Below, piece after piece: positions 1-8,318 of a stretch of DNA of 64,000 nt. How positions within the stretch are numbered: position 1 is the first letter of the stretch; each line of letters begins with the position of its first letter. The notes under the pieces are model-generated. The model was not told the origin of the DNA, did no database searches, and was given only the letters and a program-made list of their open reading frames with translations. Source of the DNA: JAEUIX01 sp964611125 (GTDB lineage: Bacteria; Planctomycetota; Phycisphaerae; Phycisphaerales; UBA1924); NCBI GenBank assembly GCA_964611125.1, contig CAZSZO010000012.1:20242-84241 (forward strand), read 5' to 3'. A program made the position numbers and the translations under genes.

Positions 1-43
1 AGCACAGTGGCGGATGGCGGCAGGAACCGCAAGGAGCGCGAAG

Positions 44-1750
44 ATGAACAAGAAGTACAAGGTGGATGGACAGGGCCGGTTCCTGCTCGACGCGAGCGGG
101 AACCTGATCAGGGACGACGTGAACGGCCGCGAATTGGCGGCGGACGCGTGCTTCGTCATGGCCGAGGCGGGCGCGGCGTTTGTGCTCTCGGCGGCCACGG
201 CGGCGCTGGCCGGGGTGGCCGCCCCCGCGAACCCCGCCAACCCGACCCCCGCTCCGGCGGCGTTCCAGCTCACGGCCGGGGACATCCAGGCGCGGGCCGC
301 CGGGATCTCGGCGCGGGCGAGCCTGGGGATGTTCGCCGGCAGCAAGGCCGTAAAGGACCTGCTGGGCAAAGCGATGGCGAACCTGGGTGAGTGGACGCCG
401 GAGAAGTTCAGCGACGCGTGCGTGGAGGCGCTGGCCAAGGAGAACCCGCCCACCGGCCACGTGCCCAATGGCGGGGTGAGCGTGACGGCCGGCCAAGAGC
501 AGAGCGAGAAGGTGTCGCAGGCCTTGTCGCACGCCCTCTTTCTGCGGAGCGCCGAGCCGCTGCTCTCGCGGATCGCCAGCCGGACGGTGGCGGGGGTGGG
601 CGTCCAGGAGAAAGAGGCGACCGCCAACCGCATGGCGGTGGCGATGGGCTTCGCCTCCGCCGATGACGTGGCCAAGAGCATGCGTGAAGACCGGGCGGGC
701 GGCCTGCGCGGGCGGCGACTCGAGGACATCGGCCGCCGCTTCATCGCGGCGTGCCTGGGCGTGAGCGTGGAGGCGACGTACCAGCAGCAGCCGTCGGACC
801 TGGACGTTTTCAACGCCGTGATGGGACGCAATCGGGTGCGGGCCAGCGGGCCCGCGGGGCACAGCTCCAGCGACTTCCCCAGCATCCTGCTCAACGCGCA
901 GAACAAGGTGCTGCTGGCCGGCTTCGCAGAAGCGCCGCGGGTGTGGGACAAGGTCTGCCGGCGCGGCACGGTCAACGACTACAAAGCCCAGCCGCGAGTG
1001 AGCCTGAGCGAAGCGGCCAACTTCGAGCAGATCCCCGAGGGTAAGCGGCCCAGCGAGCAGACCTTCAACGACCGGCGCGAGCAACTGCTCGTGAACCCCT
1101 TCGGGCGTCAGTTCAGCTACACCTACCAGATGTGGCGCAACGACGACCTGGGCGCCTTCTCCCAGTGGTCGCGGCTGATCGGCGATGCCGCCGCCCGCGT
1201 GCCCGAGGACCTGTTCATCACCGCCCTGAAGGCCAACAGCAACCTGGGGCCCACAATGCTCCAGGACAACACGGCGTTCTTTAACAGCGCCCACAACAAC
1301 ATCGCCACCGCCGCGGCCCTGGCGTATGCCTCGGCGTGGGCGGCGTGGGTGGCGATGGCCAAGCAGAAGGGCTTCGGTCAGGACAAGGCGCCCATCGACA
1401 TCAGCCCCACGGTGATGCTCGTGCCCACCGACCTGATTCAGATCGCGCTGGACATCGCCATGCAGGAGTACGCCCCGGGCACCACCGGCGCCCAGCTCCA
1501 GCGGAACACCCTGCGGGGCCGCTTCGAGGTGGCCGCCACGCCGCGGCTCACCGGCACCCGGTGGTGGTTCTTCCACAACTCCAGCCAGGCGGCCCCCTTC
1601 GAGGTGGGATTCCTGGACGGGCAGGAGACGCCCGTGATCACCGAGGACAACGACGGCGACCCGCTCAGCAAGAGCTTCCAGGCGACCCTGCCCGGCGTGG
1701 GCATCACCCCGCTCCAGTACGAGGCGGGCATCACCAACGCCGGCGGTTGA
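44..1750 (+). CDS. Prophage major capsid protein (Mu gpT / fused-MCP type)
   Basis: Protein of 568 aa, probably the main shell subunit of the phage head. The start was placed at ATG 44 because AAGGAG lies 7 nt upstream; an in-frame ATG at 14 has no such site. The first ~280 residues are Ala-rich and may act as a scaffold or delta-like segment. The rest reads like the capsid domain of gpT-like proteins: a segment with HSSSDFP and LLNAQNKVLLAGF, then aromatic-rich beta stretches ending in LQYEAGI. Its place directly before a small beta-rich protein and a terminator is the usual head-gene order. No protease motif is visible, so the maturation protease should lie left of the window. The family is inferred from order and motifs; no alignment was run. 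Confidence 0.72.
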   Translation: MNKKYKVDGQGRFLLDASGNLIRDDVNGRELAADACFVMAEAGAAFVLSAATAALAGVAAPANPANPTPAPAAFQLTAGDIQARAAGISARASLGMFAGSKAVKDLLGKAMANLGEWTPEKFSDACVEALAKENPPTGHVPNGGVSVTAGQEQSEKVSQALSHALFLRSAEPLLSRIASRTVAGVGVQEKEATANRMAVAMGFASADDVAKSMREDRAGGLRGRRLEDIGRRFIAACLGVSVEATYQQQPSDLDVFNAVMGRNRVRASGPAGHSSSDFPSILLNAQNKVLLAGFAEAPRVWDKVCRRGTVNDYKAQPRVSLSEAANFEQIPEGKRPSEQTFNDRREQLLVNPFGRQFSYTYQMWRNDDLGAFSQWSRLIGDAAARVPEDLFITALKANSNLGPTMLQDNTAFFNSAHNNIATAAALAYASAWAAWVAMAKQKGFGQDKAPIDISPTVMLVPTDLIQIALDIAMQEYAPGTTGAQLQRNTLRGRFEVAATPRLTGTRWWFFHNSSQAAPFEVGFLDGQETPVITEDNDGDPLSKSFQATLPGVGITPLQYEAGITNAGG

Positions 1751-1843
1751 TAGGACCGGATCGACACCCTCAGTCGCGCCCTGGGCCTGAACGCCCGGGC
1801 GCGAATTCGTGGACAAAGGCGAACCAAAGAAAGGGGCGGACCA

Positions 1844-2416
1844 ATGAAGAACAAAGTGCTGGGATTGGAAGATGCGGTGACGGTGCAGTACGTCAACACC
1901 TCGACCACCACGGTGACAGTGTCGGGCTCGGTGGTGCAGCTCGCCGGCCAGTTTGGCGTGCTGATCACCGATGCGGCGATCAACAACGGCGTGGCCGAGG
2001 CGCTGGTGCGGGGCCGCGTTCGTCTGCCCAAGGCCACCGGTGTTTCGTTCACCGTTGACCAGCCGCTGGGCTGGGACGCGGCCAACAACCGCGTGACGGC
2101 GACTCTCGACGGCGGGGCTGTCATCCGCGTGACCGCGCCCGCGGCCAGCGCTGACACCGTGGTGGAGGGTGATCTGAACCCCGCGCCGCGGCGCGCGACG
2201 ATCAACCGGGTGGCGACGGCGGGTGAGGCCACGGCCAACACCGGGACGTGGGTGGTCGGCTTCACGCCCCAGGTGTGGGATATCCAGATCCGCACCACCA
2301 CTGGCGGCAACAACACCGCCGGCTACACGCGCACGATCTCCAGCGGCACGGTGACCTTCGCGGCCACCGATATCGCGACCACCGATGTGCTGGTGGGCTA
2401 CGCGTTCGAGTTCTGA
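1844..2416 (+). CDS. Putative capsid decoration protein (DUF2190-like)
   Basis: Protein of 190 aa rich in Thr, Val and Gly, with no Cys and no membrane segment. The N-terminal part (GLEDAVTVQYVN, then a VTVSGSVVQLAGQFGVLITDA stretch) resembles small DUF2190-type head proteins, which sit next to the capsid gene and are thought to cement the shell. The C-terminal part has alternating hydrophobic beta strands (VWDIQIRTTTG, GTVTFAATDIATTDVLVGYAFEF). AAAGGGGCGG precedes the ATG. A strong intrinsic terminator follows, so this gene and the capsid gene probably form the abundantly transcribed head unit. Function rests on position and composition. Confidence 0.55.
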   Translation: MKNKVLGLEDAVTVQYVNTSTTTVTVSGSVVQLAGQFGVLITDAAINNGVAEALVRGRVRLPKATGVSFTVDQPLGWDAANNRVTATLDGGAVIRVTAPAASADTVVEGDLNPAPRRATINRVATAGEATANTGTWVVGFTPQVWDIQIRTTTGGNNTAGYTRTISSGTVTFAATDIATTDVLVGYAFEF

Positions 2417-2455
2417 TCCGACTGATCCGCGGCAGCGGCCTCGATCCCATGCGCG

Positions 2456-2498
2456 CCGGCGGCGGGTTCCCCGATCTCTCCCCGCCGCCGGTGTTTTC
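2456..2498 (+). terminator. Intrinsic terminator after the capsid and decoration genes
   Basis: A perfect 11-bp stem (CCGGCGGCGGG at 2456-2466 pairs with CCCGCCGCCGG at 2481-2491) with a 14-nt loop is followed by TGTTTTC. It sits just after the decoration gene and 20 nt before the next start, so it probably reduces read-through from the highly expressed head genes into the neck and tail genes. Confidence 0.7.
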
Positions 2499-2510
2499 AG
2501 GAGCTCCCCC

Positions 2511-2960
2511 TTGCCTCTTCCGGCCCAGGCTACCAACGCATGGCGGCAACGTCTGGCTGACGACGCGCGAGCGCTGTGCGGGCCGGGGCAGCTCAACGTG
2601 GTGCAGGCCGGATACCGCCGGCAGGGCGCCGCCGCCGCCGCTGACATGGCGGTGAACCTCGAGATCTCGCCGCGGCCGGCGGAGCGGAGCAATCCGGCGA
2701 TGATCGGGCGTGGGGCCACGGGGCCCCAGCACCAGCGGCAGGGCTTCCGCGTCGCCCTGGCGGGGCTCGGACCCGACGAGACTGTGGCGGGCGGCGCCAT
2801 CATCGGCAGCAAGGGCGGCGTGGTGGAGTTGCGGGCGGGCGACCTGCTCACCGTGCCGGGCTACGCGGCCCACCAGCCCACCGAGACGGCGGTGATTCTG
2901 CGGGTGCTCGGGGAGATTCGGCTGACCGGCGGGCTCTGGACCGGGGAGGCCGGGCTATGA
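2511..2960 (+). CDS. Phage neck / head-completion protein, function unknown
   Basis: Protein of 149 aa starting at an unusual TTG. The start is chosen because AGGAG (2499-2503) lies 7 nt upstream, whereas the longer open frame upstream runs back through the terminator and reads as Arg-rich noise. Recognisable segments are NAWRQRLADDARALCGPGQLNVVQAGYRRQ near the N-terminus (read here in short pieces: a helical region, then a QAGYRR motif) and a beta-rich C-terminal half with GDLLTVPGYAAHQPTETAVILRV. The last codon overlaps the next gene in ATGA. The position after capsid and decoration genes fits a head-completion or connector role; no family was recognised. Confidence 0.6.
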   Translation: MPLPAQATNAWRQRLADDARALCGPGQLNVVQAGYRRQGAAAAADMAVNLEISPRPAERSNPAMIGRGATGPQHQRQGFRVALAGLGPDETVAGGAIIGSKGGVVELRAGDLLTVPGYAAHQPTETAVILRVLGEIRLTGGLWTGEAGL

Positions 2961-3859
2961 GCTCGCTTGCAACCGGCAATCCGAGCGGGGCCGGGCTGAA
3001 CCGGGCCGGGCTCTCGAGCGAACGAGCCCTGCCGCTGGCGATCCAGGCCAGGATCGCCGAGGTGGTCGCCACGCTCGGGACCGCGCCGGCCGTGCTGCAG
3101 GGGTCGCTCAAGTTCCGCATCTTCGACCTGCTGAGCCACCATCGCCGCAGCGTGGGCAAGTACCACAAGCTCCCGGGCGGACGCCATGCGCAGAAGTACC
3201 TCTTCGCCCGCATGAAGCGAAAGACGTGGTACGGGCGCGACGGGGGAAAAGCTGGTGGTGGTGGCGCGGTGGGCCTGGGTTTTGTTGAAGCCGAAGCCCG
3301 CGACGAGCAGGCCGGCCGCTTTGGCGCCCTCGAATCCGGCCGACGCATCCAGGCCTCGGGCTGGATGTTGATGCCCATCCTGGGCGCTTTGCGTGCGGCG
3401 GGCTTCGCCGGGCGGGCGCCGCGGGGAAGGGCCTTCCGCCTGGCTGAAGAGCTGAGGGCCCAGGGCAAGCTGCGGGTGGTGCGGAGCCGCGGGGGCAAGC
3501 TGCTGCTGGTCTTCGACACCGGGCGCAGGCGCGACGGGAGCCTGGGCCGCGCGGCCCGGTCGATCCCCCTGTTCATCCTCTCGCGCACCCGGACGCAGCG
3601 GCCGCTCCTGGGCTACTTCGAGCAGTGGCGGCGCGTGTCCAGCTCGCCGCGGACGATCGCCAAGTTCGAGGCCGACCTGGAGCGATGCCTGACCGAGGCC
3701 GGCCGCCTGGCCCTCACCCGGCGCAACGAGCGGGCCCTGAGCGACCAGGAGATCACGAACATCGGCAGGGCGGAAGCCGCGGCTGCCCGCAGGGCCGGCG
3801 AGGCCGCGGCCCGCAAAGACACGATCGACGGCGCGGCGCCCGAAGGGAGGAGCGCCTGA
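2957..3859 (+). CDS. Phage head/neck morphogenesis protein, unknown
   Basis: Protein of 300 aa, strongly basic, overlapping the preceding gene by ATGA and the next by TGATG, so it is translationally coupled on both sides. Features: RIAEVVATLGTAPAVLQ near residue 35, an Arg/Lys-rich central part, a segment around residues 225-275 with PRTIAKFEADLERC and RRNERALSDQEITNIGRAE, and an Ala/Arg-rich C-terminal helix. No catalytic motif or membrane segment is apparent. Genes in this slot of siphoviruses encode connector, minor head or tail-completion proteins. The role is inferred from position only. Confidence 0.6.
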   Translation: MSSLATGNPSGAGLNRAGLSSERALPLAIQARIAEVVATLGTAPAVLQGSLKFRIFDLLSHHRRSVGKYHKLPGGRHAQKYLFARMKRKTWYGRDGGKAGGGGAVGLGFVEAEARDEQAGRFGALESGRRIQASGWMLMPILGALRAAGFAGRAPRGRAFRLAEELRAQGKLRVVRSRGGKLLLVFDTGRRRDGSLGRAARSIPLFILSRTRTQRPLLGYFEQWRRVSSSPRTIAKFEADLERCLTEAGRLALTRRNERALSDQEITNIGRAEAAAARRAGEAAARKDTIDGAAPEGRSA

Positions 3860-4419
3860 TGCTGGGATGGCTCCTCAATCTCGGATTCGCCGGCGGAACT
3901 GGTGGCTCGCCGCCACCGCCGCCACCTCAAACCGACACCGTCCGAACCAGGATCGTGGCCAAGATCGTGACGTGGCTGAGCGACGCCCTGTCGGCGGCGG
4001 GACTCATGGGAGTGGTCTATCCGCCCGGGGCCAGGACGGCCGACGAGGAACGCGCGATCAACGAAGCGCGGGCCTCGGGCAAAGTGGCGGCGCTGCTGGT
4101 GATCGGCGACAGCGAGAACGTCGACCCCGAGCAGCAGGTGCTCGAAACGCTCGAGATGGAGGTGGGGGTGTGCCTGATGCTGCCGGGTGATACCGGCGGC
4201 CGGGCGGCCGATGCCTTCGCCGAGGACCTGCACGCCCTGGTGTACAAGCTCTACGCGGGGGGAGGGGTGGGCGATGAGACCTGGGCGAATCTGGCGCTGC
4301 ACACCCGGCTGATCGGCGGTGGGGCCCTGGTGCTCGACCCGGACTTTGGCGAGGTGACGGCGTCGGTGTTCAGGGTGACGTACCGGCACCGGCGCGGGGA
4401 TCCGACGATCGCGGCATGA
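3859..4419 (+). CDS. Putative tail-terminator / tail-completion protein
   Basis: Protein of 186 aa whose ATG shares bases with the upstream stop (TGATG). After a short hydrophobic N-terminus and six prolines, the body predicts helix-strand alternation: RIVAKIVTWLSDALSA, then VAALLVIGDSENVD, a strand pair around EMEVGVCLMLPGD, a helix FAEDLHALVYKLYAGG, and an end with VFRVTYRHRRGDPT. A C-terminal strand pair ending in YRHxxGDP is typical of small tail-terminator proteins that cap the tail tube at the head end. Position between neck and tail genes agrees. Assignment is by pattern only. Confidence 0.5.
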   Translation: MLGWLLNLGFAGGTGGSPPPPPPQTDTVRTRIVAKIVTWLSDALSAAGLMGVVYPPGARTADEERAINEARASGKVAALLVIGDSENVDPEQQVLETLEMEVGVCLMLPGDTGGRAADAFAEDLHALVYKLYAGGGVGDETWANLALHTRLIGGGALVLDPDFGEVTASVFRVTYRHRRGDPTIAA

Positions 4420-4437
4420 GGCACGAAAGGGGACGAC

Positions 4438-4944
4438 GTGGCGGACTCGAGCGTGAAAATCTATGAGCCGGCGAGCGGGACGCCGGTGCGCACCGAGAAC
4501 ATCGGCGGGACGCAGCACCAGACGGCCAAGCTGTGGTGGGGCGGCGACGACGAAGTGAAAAAGGCCAGCCTGGCGGCGCCGGTGCCCGTGCAGAGCGCCC
4601 GCGACGGCGGGAGCGTGTGCTTTGCCGGCTTGGTCTTCCCGCTGAAGGTGGCGAATGTGCGCACCGACGGGACCACCAACCTGAACACGCTGGTGGCGGC
4701 GGTGAGCACGAAGAAGTTCCGGGTGCTCTCCATGCTGGTGGCGCCGGACGCGGACGTGACGGTGACAGTGAGGAGCGCCGCCGCGGCGATCCTGGGCCCG
4801 GTGACGCTGGCCGGCAAGATGGCCCAGCAGCTGGGGCCGCGGGAGGGCTGGCTATGCGAAACCGTGAACGCGAACGAGGCCCTGGGCATCCAGGCCGGGA
4901 CGGGCGTGGCGGCGACGGTGAGCGTGGTGTACGTGGAGATTTAA
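4438..4944 (+). CDS. Phage beta-rich structural protein, unknown
   Basis: Protein of 168 aa starting at GTG 4438. It is almost entirely predicted beta: KIYEPASGTPVRTENIGG, AKLWWGGDDEVKKASLA, TKKFRVLSMLVAPDADVTVTVRS, and a final VAATVSVVYVEI. Theme and composition resemble the start of the larger repeat protein at 10519, so it may be a decoration or tail-surface component. Only five nucleotides separate it from the next gene. No known domain was recognised. Confidence 0.55.
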   Translation: MADSSVKIYEPASGTPVRTENIGGTQHQTAKLWWGGDDEVKKASLAAPVPVQSARDGGSVCFAGLVFPLKVANVRTDGTTNLNTLVAAVSTKKFRVLSMLVAPDADVTVTVRSAAAAILGPVTLAGKMAQQLGPREGWLCETVNANEALGIQAGTGVAATVSVVYVEI

Positions 4945-4949
4945 GCGTG

Positions 4950-5375
4950 ATGCCGGTGCTGATGAACAACTCGGGGCTGTGGGCGGGGGCCGACACGCCC
5001 AATCCGCTGCTGGACCAGGACGGGGCCAGCCGGGTGCAGCCCTCGGGTCTCGTGCGGATCGTGCGCGAGGACGGCTCGGGCGCGCTGGCCAGCTCGGGCC
5101 CGCAGCGACACACGCGGGCCCGGCACACGCTGCGGACCATCCGCTACCGGATCGGCATCGCGGCGGCGGACGGGCGCGACGTGGAGATGCTGCGGCAGGC
5201 TGACGCCGTGAGCCGGGGCGGGGCGGGCGGGATGCGGTGGCGGCACCCCATCGACGACGCCGCGGGACCGGTCGAGACGGCGCCGATCTACCGGATCGTG
5301 AGCGATGAGCTGGCGGTGAGCCGCCGGCGGGGCGGAGCGGTCGGGAGCGTGGAGATCGTGGTGGAGCGGGTGTGA
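4950..5375 (+). CDS. Phage protein of unknown function upstream of the tail tube gene
   Basis: Protein of 141 aa, start ATG 4950. It has a short N-terminal segment (MPVLMNNSGLWAGADT), an Arg-rich strand region RARHTLRTIRYRIGIAA around residue 55-70, and a C-terminal strand VGSVEIVVERV. No membrane segment, Cys pair or catalytic motif. It lies between a small beta-rich protein and the tail tube gene, and probably belongs to the virion or its assembly. Nothing more specific can be said. Confidence 0.55.
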   Translation: MPVLMNNSGLWAGADTPNPLLDQDGASRVQPSGLVRIVREDGSGALASSGPQRHTRARHTLRTIRYRIGIAAADGRDVEMLRQADAVSRGGAGGMRWRHPIDDAAGPVETAPIYRIVSDELAVSRRRGGAVGSVEIVVERV

Positions 5376-5407
5376 GGCTATAGGCACTCGGGAAAAAGGG
5401 GCGAATC

Positions 5408-6628
5408 GTGGCGAACAAGCGCGAGCAACAGTTTGCGATCAAGGTCCAGAGCGACGAGGCGACCGAAGCGACGATCGCGGCGGCCAACTATGCCGGGGTG
5501 TACAAGGGGCTGGACTTCGCCGACATGATCGGCGAGTACCAGCGGGAGACGGTGCGGGCGACGCTCTCGAAGGACGCGGCGCTGAAGGGGCCGGTGATGG
5601 GCAAGATCTCGGGCACATGCGAGTGCCTGGGGGGCGGCGCCGACACGACCGCTTCCGACGCGACGCCCTGGCACCACCTGCTGCGCTCGTCGGGGATGAA
5701 GCGTGTGCAGGTGAAGATGGCCCAGGTGGGGACGCTGACGGGCGGGACGGCGGCCAACGTGACCATCGGGCGGCTGATCGGCGACAACGCCACGCAGGGC
5801 TCGGCGACCAAGACGGGCGTGATCGTGGATTACGTGGCCGGCTCGCCGAACAAGCTGTGGTACATTCCCACGGCGGGGACATTCACCACCAGCGACACGA
5901 TCTACGTGTACGGGTCGCCCACGCAGAGCATGCCCATCAGCGTGAACCCCATCGACGGCGGGTTCAAGTTTGAGTTGGCCAGCGAGACGGCGGCGTACAC
6001 CCCTGAGTGCGCCACGGCGTACATGTACCAGGCTGGTCAGCTGCACCGGCTCATCAGCGCCCGCAGCACGGTGAAATTCAACTGGGCCCACAAGGCTCCG
6101 CTGCTGATCACCTTCGAGACGCAGGGGGCCCTGAAGCTGACGGGCGGGACGCTCGCGGCGGCTTCTCCGCAGACGGGGATCCCGGCCATCGGCGGGCCGC
6201 CCAAGATGTGCTTCGCCATGCCCTTCACCCTCGATGCCCTCTCGCCGGTGTTCGAGGAGCTCGAGATCGACCTGGCGAACAACCTGACGCCGCGGGCGAC
6301 CTTGGCCAGCAACGGCCTGGTGAGCAGCGGCTACCTGGCCACCCGTATCGCCGATCGGGCGGTGAAGGGGACGGTGGCGCCGGAGACGCCGGCGCCGGGG
6401 ACGAAGGACTACTTCGCCCAGTTGATGGCCGGGAGCACGTTTGTGCTTTACAGCAAGCTGGGACTGGCGGGTGACACCAACGGGGCGATCATCGCCCACG
6501 CGCCGGCGGCCCAGATGCAAGGGGACCACAGCCAGGGTGACCGCAACGGGATCGTGACGACGCCGATGGCGCTGGCGCTGACCGGGGCGACGGATGATGA
6601 GTTTGCGCTCTATCACCTGTTTGGTTGA
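5408..6628 (+). CDS. Major tail tube protein
   Basis: Protein of 406 aa, GTG start preceded by AAAAAGGGG. It sits two genes before the tail chaperone pair, the place of the tail tube protein in lambda-like phages. The sequence is beta-rich with Ig-like character (PISVNPIDGGFKFELAS, APLLITFETQGALKLTGG) and ends with the regular pattern NGIVTTPMALALTG...DEFALYHLFG seen in tube proteins whose last strand completes the fold. N-terminal ANKREQQFAIKVQSDEATEATI resembles the helix-strand start of large siphovirus tube proteins. The 400-residue length suggests an extra surface domain. Confidence comes from order plus composition. Confidence 0.68.
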   Translation: MANKREQQFAIKVQSDEATEATIAAANYAGVYKGLDFADMIGEYQRETVRATLSKDAALKGPVMGKISGTCECLGGGADTTASDATPWHHLLRSSGMKRVQVKMAQVGTLTGGTAANVTIGRLIGDNATQGSATKTGVIVDYVAGSPNKLWYIPTAGTFTTSDTIYVYGSPTQSMPISVNPIDGGFKFELASETAAYTPECATAYMYQAGQLHRLISARSTVKFNWAHKAPLLITFETQGALKLTGGTLAAASPQTGIPAIGGPPKMCFAMPFTLDALSPVFEELEIDLANNLTPRATLASNGLVSSGYLATRIADRAVKGTVAPETPAPGTKDYFAQLMAGSTFVLYSKLGLAGDTNGAIIAHAPAAQMQGDHSQGDRNGIVTTPMALALTGATDDEFALYHLFG

Positions 6629-6696
6629 GTGCTCGCGGGAGGTGTCAACGAAGGGCGCGAAGGGATCAAAGGGTTCAAACAAGAAAGGGGGCGGTT

Positions 6697-7341
6697 ATGC
6701 GACTAGGACGTGCGAATCGTGAGGCGGTGCTGTGGGGCTTTGCGTGCATGGCGGCGGTGGTGTTCCTGGTCATCGGGGGGTGCGCCGACAAGCCCGGGGC
6801 GAGGTACGTGCAGGAACCTTCGGGGCTCACCACCAACAACGCCGACGGAACCCAGAATCGGCCGTCGAGCTTCAGCCTCGACGACCCCAGCGGGACCAAG
6901 AACGTGGTGTACGTGGATGCCGAGGGGAACCGCTCGATCATGGGCTCGCTGCACACCCAGACCAGCGAGGCGACGGGCTCGAAGCTGAGCGAAGCGAACA
7001 CCGGCGGAGCGCCCCAGCAGCGGGCGGTGGTCACGATCGGGAACATCAAGGCCCTGCTCTCGACCGCGGCCGATTGGGACTGGCATGACGTCGACGCGAT
7101 GTTTGAGAATGAGAAGCTGGTCCGCCTGCGGATCGGCAGCCTGAGCACCCTGACCAGCCCGGTGCAGAAGGCGGTCAATGACGGCGTGGCGATCGAGGTG
7201 CAGGCGTGGATCGCCGGCACGCAGGCTGACCGCGATGTGCAGCTCGAGCGGCTCAAGACCCAGGCGCAGGGCGTTGGGGCCGGGGCCGAAGTGGCTAAGG
7301 CAGTGCTTCCGATTCTGTCCAAGCTCGCCGGCGTCCCCTGA
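6697..7341 (+). CDS. Prophage-encoded lipoprotein
   Basis: Protein of 214 aa, start ATG 6697 after AAGGGGGCGG. The N-terminus is a signal peptide: basic MRLGRANRE, a hydrophobic core (FACMAAVVFLVIGG), then a lipobox-like VIGGC with Cys about residue 28. The remainder is soluble, with a Thr/Asn-rich linker and a helix-strand domain (VVTIGNIKALLSTAADWDW, KLVRLRIGSL). Virion proteins are not normally lipidated, so this is probably made to act in the host envelope, for example in lysogenic conversion or superinfection exclusion. Its place between the tail tube and tail chaperone genes is unusual. Function is inferred from the signal only. Confidence 0.65.
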   Translation: MRLGRANREAVLWGFACMAAVVFLVIGGCADKPGARYVQEPSGLTTNNADGTQNRPSSFSLDDPSGTKNVVYVDAEGNRSIMGSLHTQTSEATGSKLSEANTGGAPQQRAVVTIGNIKALLSTAADWDWHDVDAMFENEKLVRLRIGSLSTLTSPVQKAVNDGVAIEVQAWIAGTQADRDVQLERLKTQAQGVGAGAEVAKAVLPILSKLAGVP

Positions 7342-7497
7342 GCGGGGGCACGGTGGCACAGACGTGAGTGGGGAAGTGGAATCTGGCGAAAGTGCGTAGG
7401 CGCATGGATTGCGTGCGAGTGAGTTTCAGAACTTTTAGGGAACGACCCGCCGAGGGCAGCGTAAATGCCAACGGCGGGGCGGGCAGGAGGCTCCCAG

Positions 7498-7902
7498 ATG
7501 AGCGAGCAGGCAAGGGCGGCGGTCGGGGGGACGGTCGCGGGGACGGGCGTGCCGGTGGCTGCGGGCGAAACGCCGGTGAAGCTGGCCGGGGGCGGGACGG
7601 CATGGGTGGTGCGGCTCAAGCGCACAGCCATGACGGATATCGCCACCCGTGTGGGCGACGGATCCGGGGACGCCTTCAGCATGCAGGTGGCCGAGCTGGT
7701 CGTGCGGGCGGCCGTGGTGCGGCTGGAGCACGATGGCGAACTGCGGGGTGACGACGGCAGCGCCTTCGAGATCAAGCGGCGCCGGGAGGGGCCGCTCACG
7801 CTGGCGCAGCGTGAGCTGTTCGACATCATCGGCGGCGATGACGTGGCGGCGATCATCGCGGCGGCGTCGGCCGGGCTCTCAGGATCAATGGCGGGAAAGT
7901 GA
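7498..7902 (+). CDS. Tail assembly chaperone, short form (lambda gpG analogue)
   Basis: Protein of 134 aa. ATG 7498 is chosen for AGGAGG (7485-7490) seven nt upstream. Content: beta segment GETPVKLAGGGTAWVVRLKR, helices with RAAVVRLEHDGELRGDD, and TLAQRELFDIIGGDDVAAIIAAASAG near the end. The gene lies between tail tube and tape measure, exactly where lambda has G and T. The last sense codons are GGA-AAG followed at once by TGA, and GGGAAAG at 7893-7899 is the heptamer lambda uses for its -1 frameshift. A fraction of ribosomes should therefore continue into the overlapping frame and make a G-T fusion ending at 8309. Confidence 0.72.
   Translation: MSEQARAAVGGTVAGTGVPVAAGETPVKLAGGGTAWVVRLKRTAMTDIATRVGDGSGDAFSMQVAELVVRAAVVRLEHDGELRGDDGSAFEIKRRREGPLTLAQRELFDIIGGDDVAAIIAAASAGLSGSMAGK
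7893..7899 (+). promoter_or_regulatory. Programmed -1 frameshift slippery site GGGAAAG
   Basis: In the frame of the upstream gene the bases read G-GGA-AAG and the next codon is TGA at 7900-7902. Slipping back one base gives GGG-AAA-GTG and enters the 7899-8309 frame without a stop. GGGAAAG is the slippery heptamer known from lambda gpG/gpGT. Frame relation, heptamer phase and stop position all agree. Confidence 0.75.
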
Positions 7903-8309
7903 TCGCCGCGGCGCGGTGGCTGCACGCGACGCGGCGGAAGGAGCTGGGGTCTGACGCAGGGCGGGGCGCCAGGCTGGAGCCATGCCCCGCGTGTCAGGGG
8001 GCGCGTGGGGTGCGGATGCCGGGCGGCCATCTGCACGCATTGTGCCAGGGGACGGGGTACATCGACGCCGATGACCTGGACGCTGCGGAGGGGCTGGAGG
8101 CGGCCCGGGAACTGGCCGGGTTCCTTGAAGCGGCGGCGATGATCGAGCGGGACGGGGTGCTTGGGTGCATGCTGCTGCTGGGGGTGAACGAGTGGGACCC
8201 GCTGTTTGTGGAGGCCCTGGGGGTGCTGCGGGAAGAGCTGGGGAGGTTGCAGATTGAGGAGGAGCGGGAGCGGGCGGAGAAGGCTGGGCAGGCTGGTCAA
8301 CGAAGGTAA
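7899..8309 (+). CDS. Tail assembly chaperone T-like part, probably made by frameshift
   Basis: Open frame of 136 codons overlapping the G-like gene by GTGA. The GTG at 7899 has no convincing ribosome-binding site, so it is more likely translated as the C-terminal part of a G-T fusion (7498-8309, about 270 aa) than on its own. The peptide has a treble-clef-like zinc site: CPAC near residue 29 and CQGTGY near residue 50, similar to a DnaJ-type CxxCxGxG knuckle, followed by a Glu/Leu-rich helical half. Cys-rich T domains are not typical of lambda. It ends nine nt before the tape measure start. Confidence 0.65.
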   Translation: MIAAARWLHATRRKELGSDAGRGARLEPCPACQGARGVRMPGGHLHALCQGTGYIDADDLDAAEGLEAARELAGFLEAAAMIERDGVLGCMLLLGVNEWDPLFVEALGVLREELGRLQIEEERERAEKAGQAGQRR

Positions 8310-8318
8310 GGGGCGAGC

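Noticed and set aside
14..43. Upstream in-frame ATG for the capsid gene
   Set aside because: No ribosome-binding site; ATG 44 has AAGGAG at the right distance.
7899..7901. GTG as an independent start of the T-like gene
   Set aside because: No ribosome-binding site, and the in-phase GGGAAAG with an immediate stop explains expression by frameshifting better.
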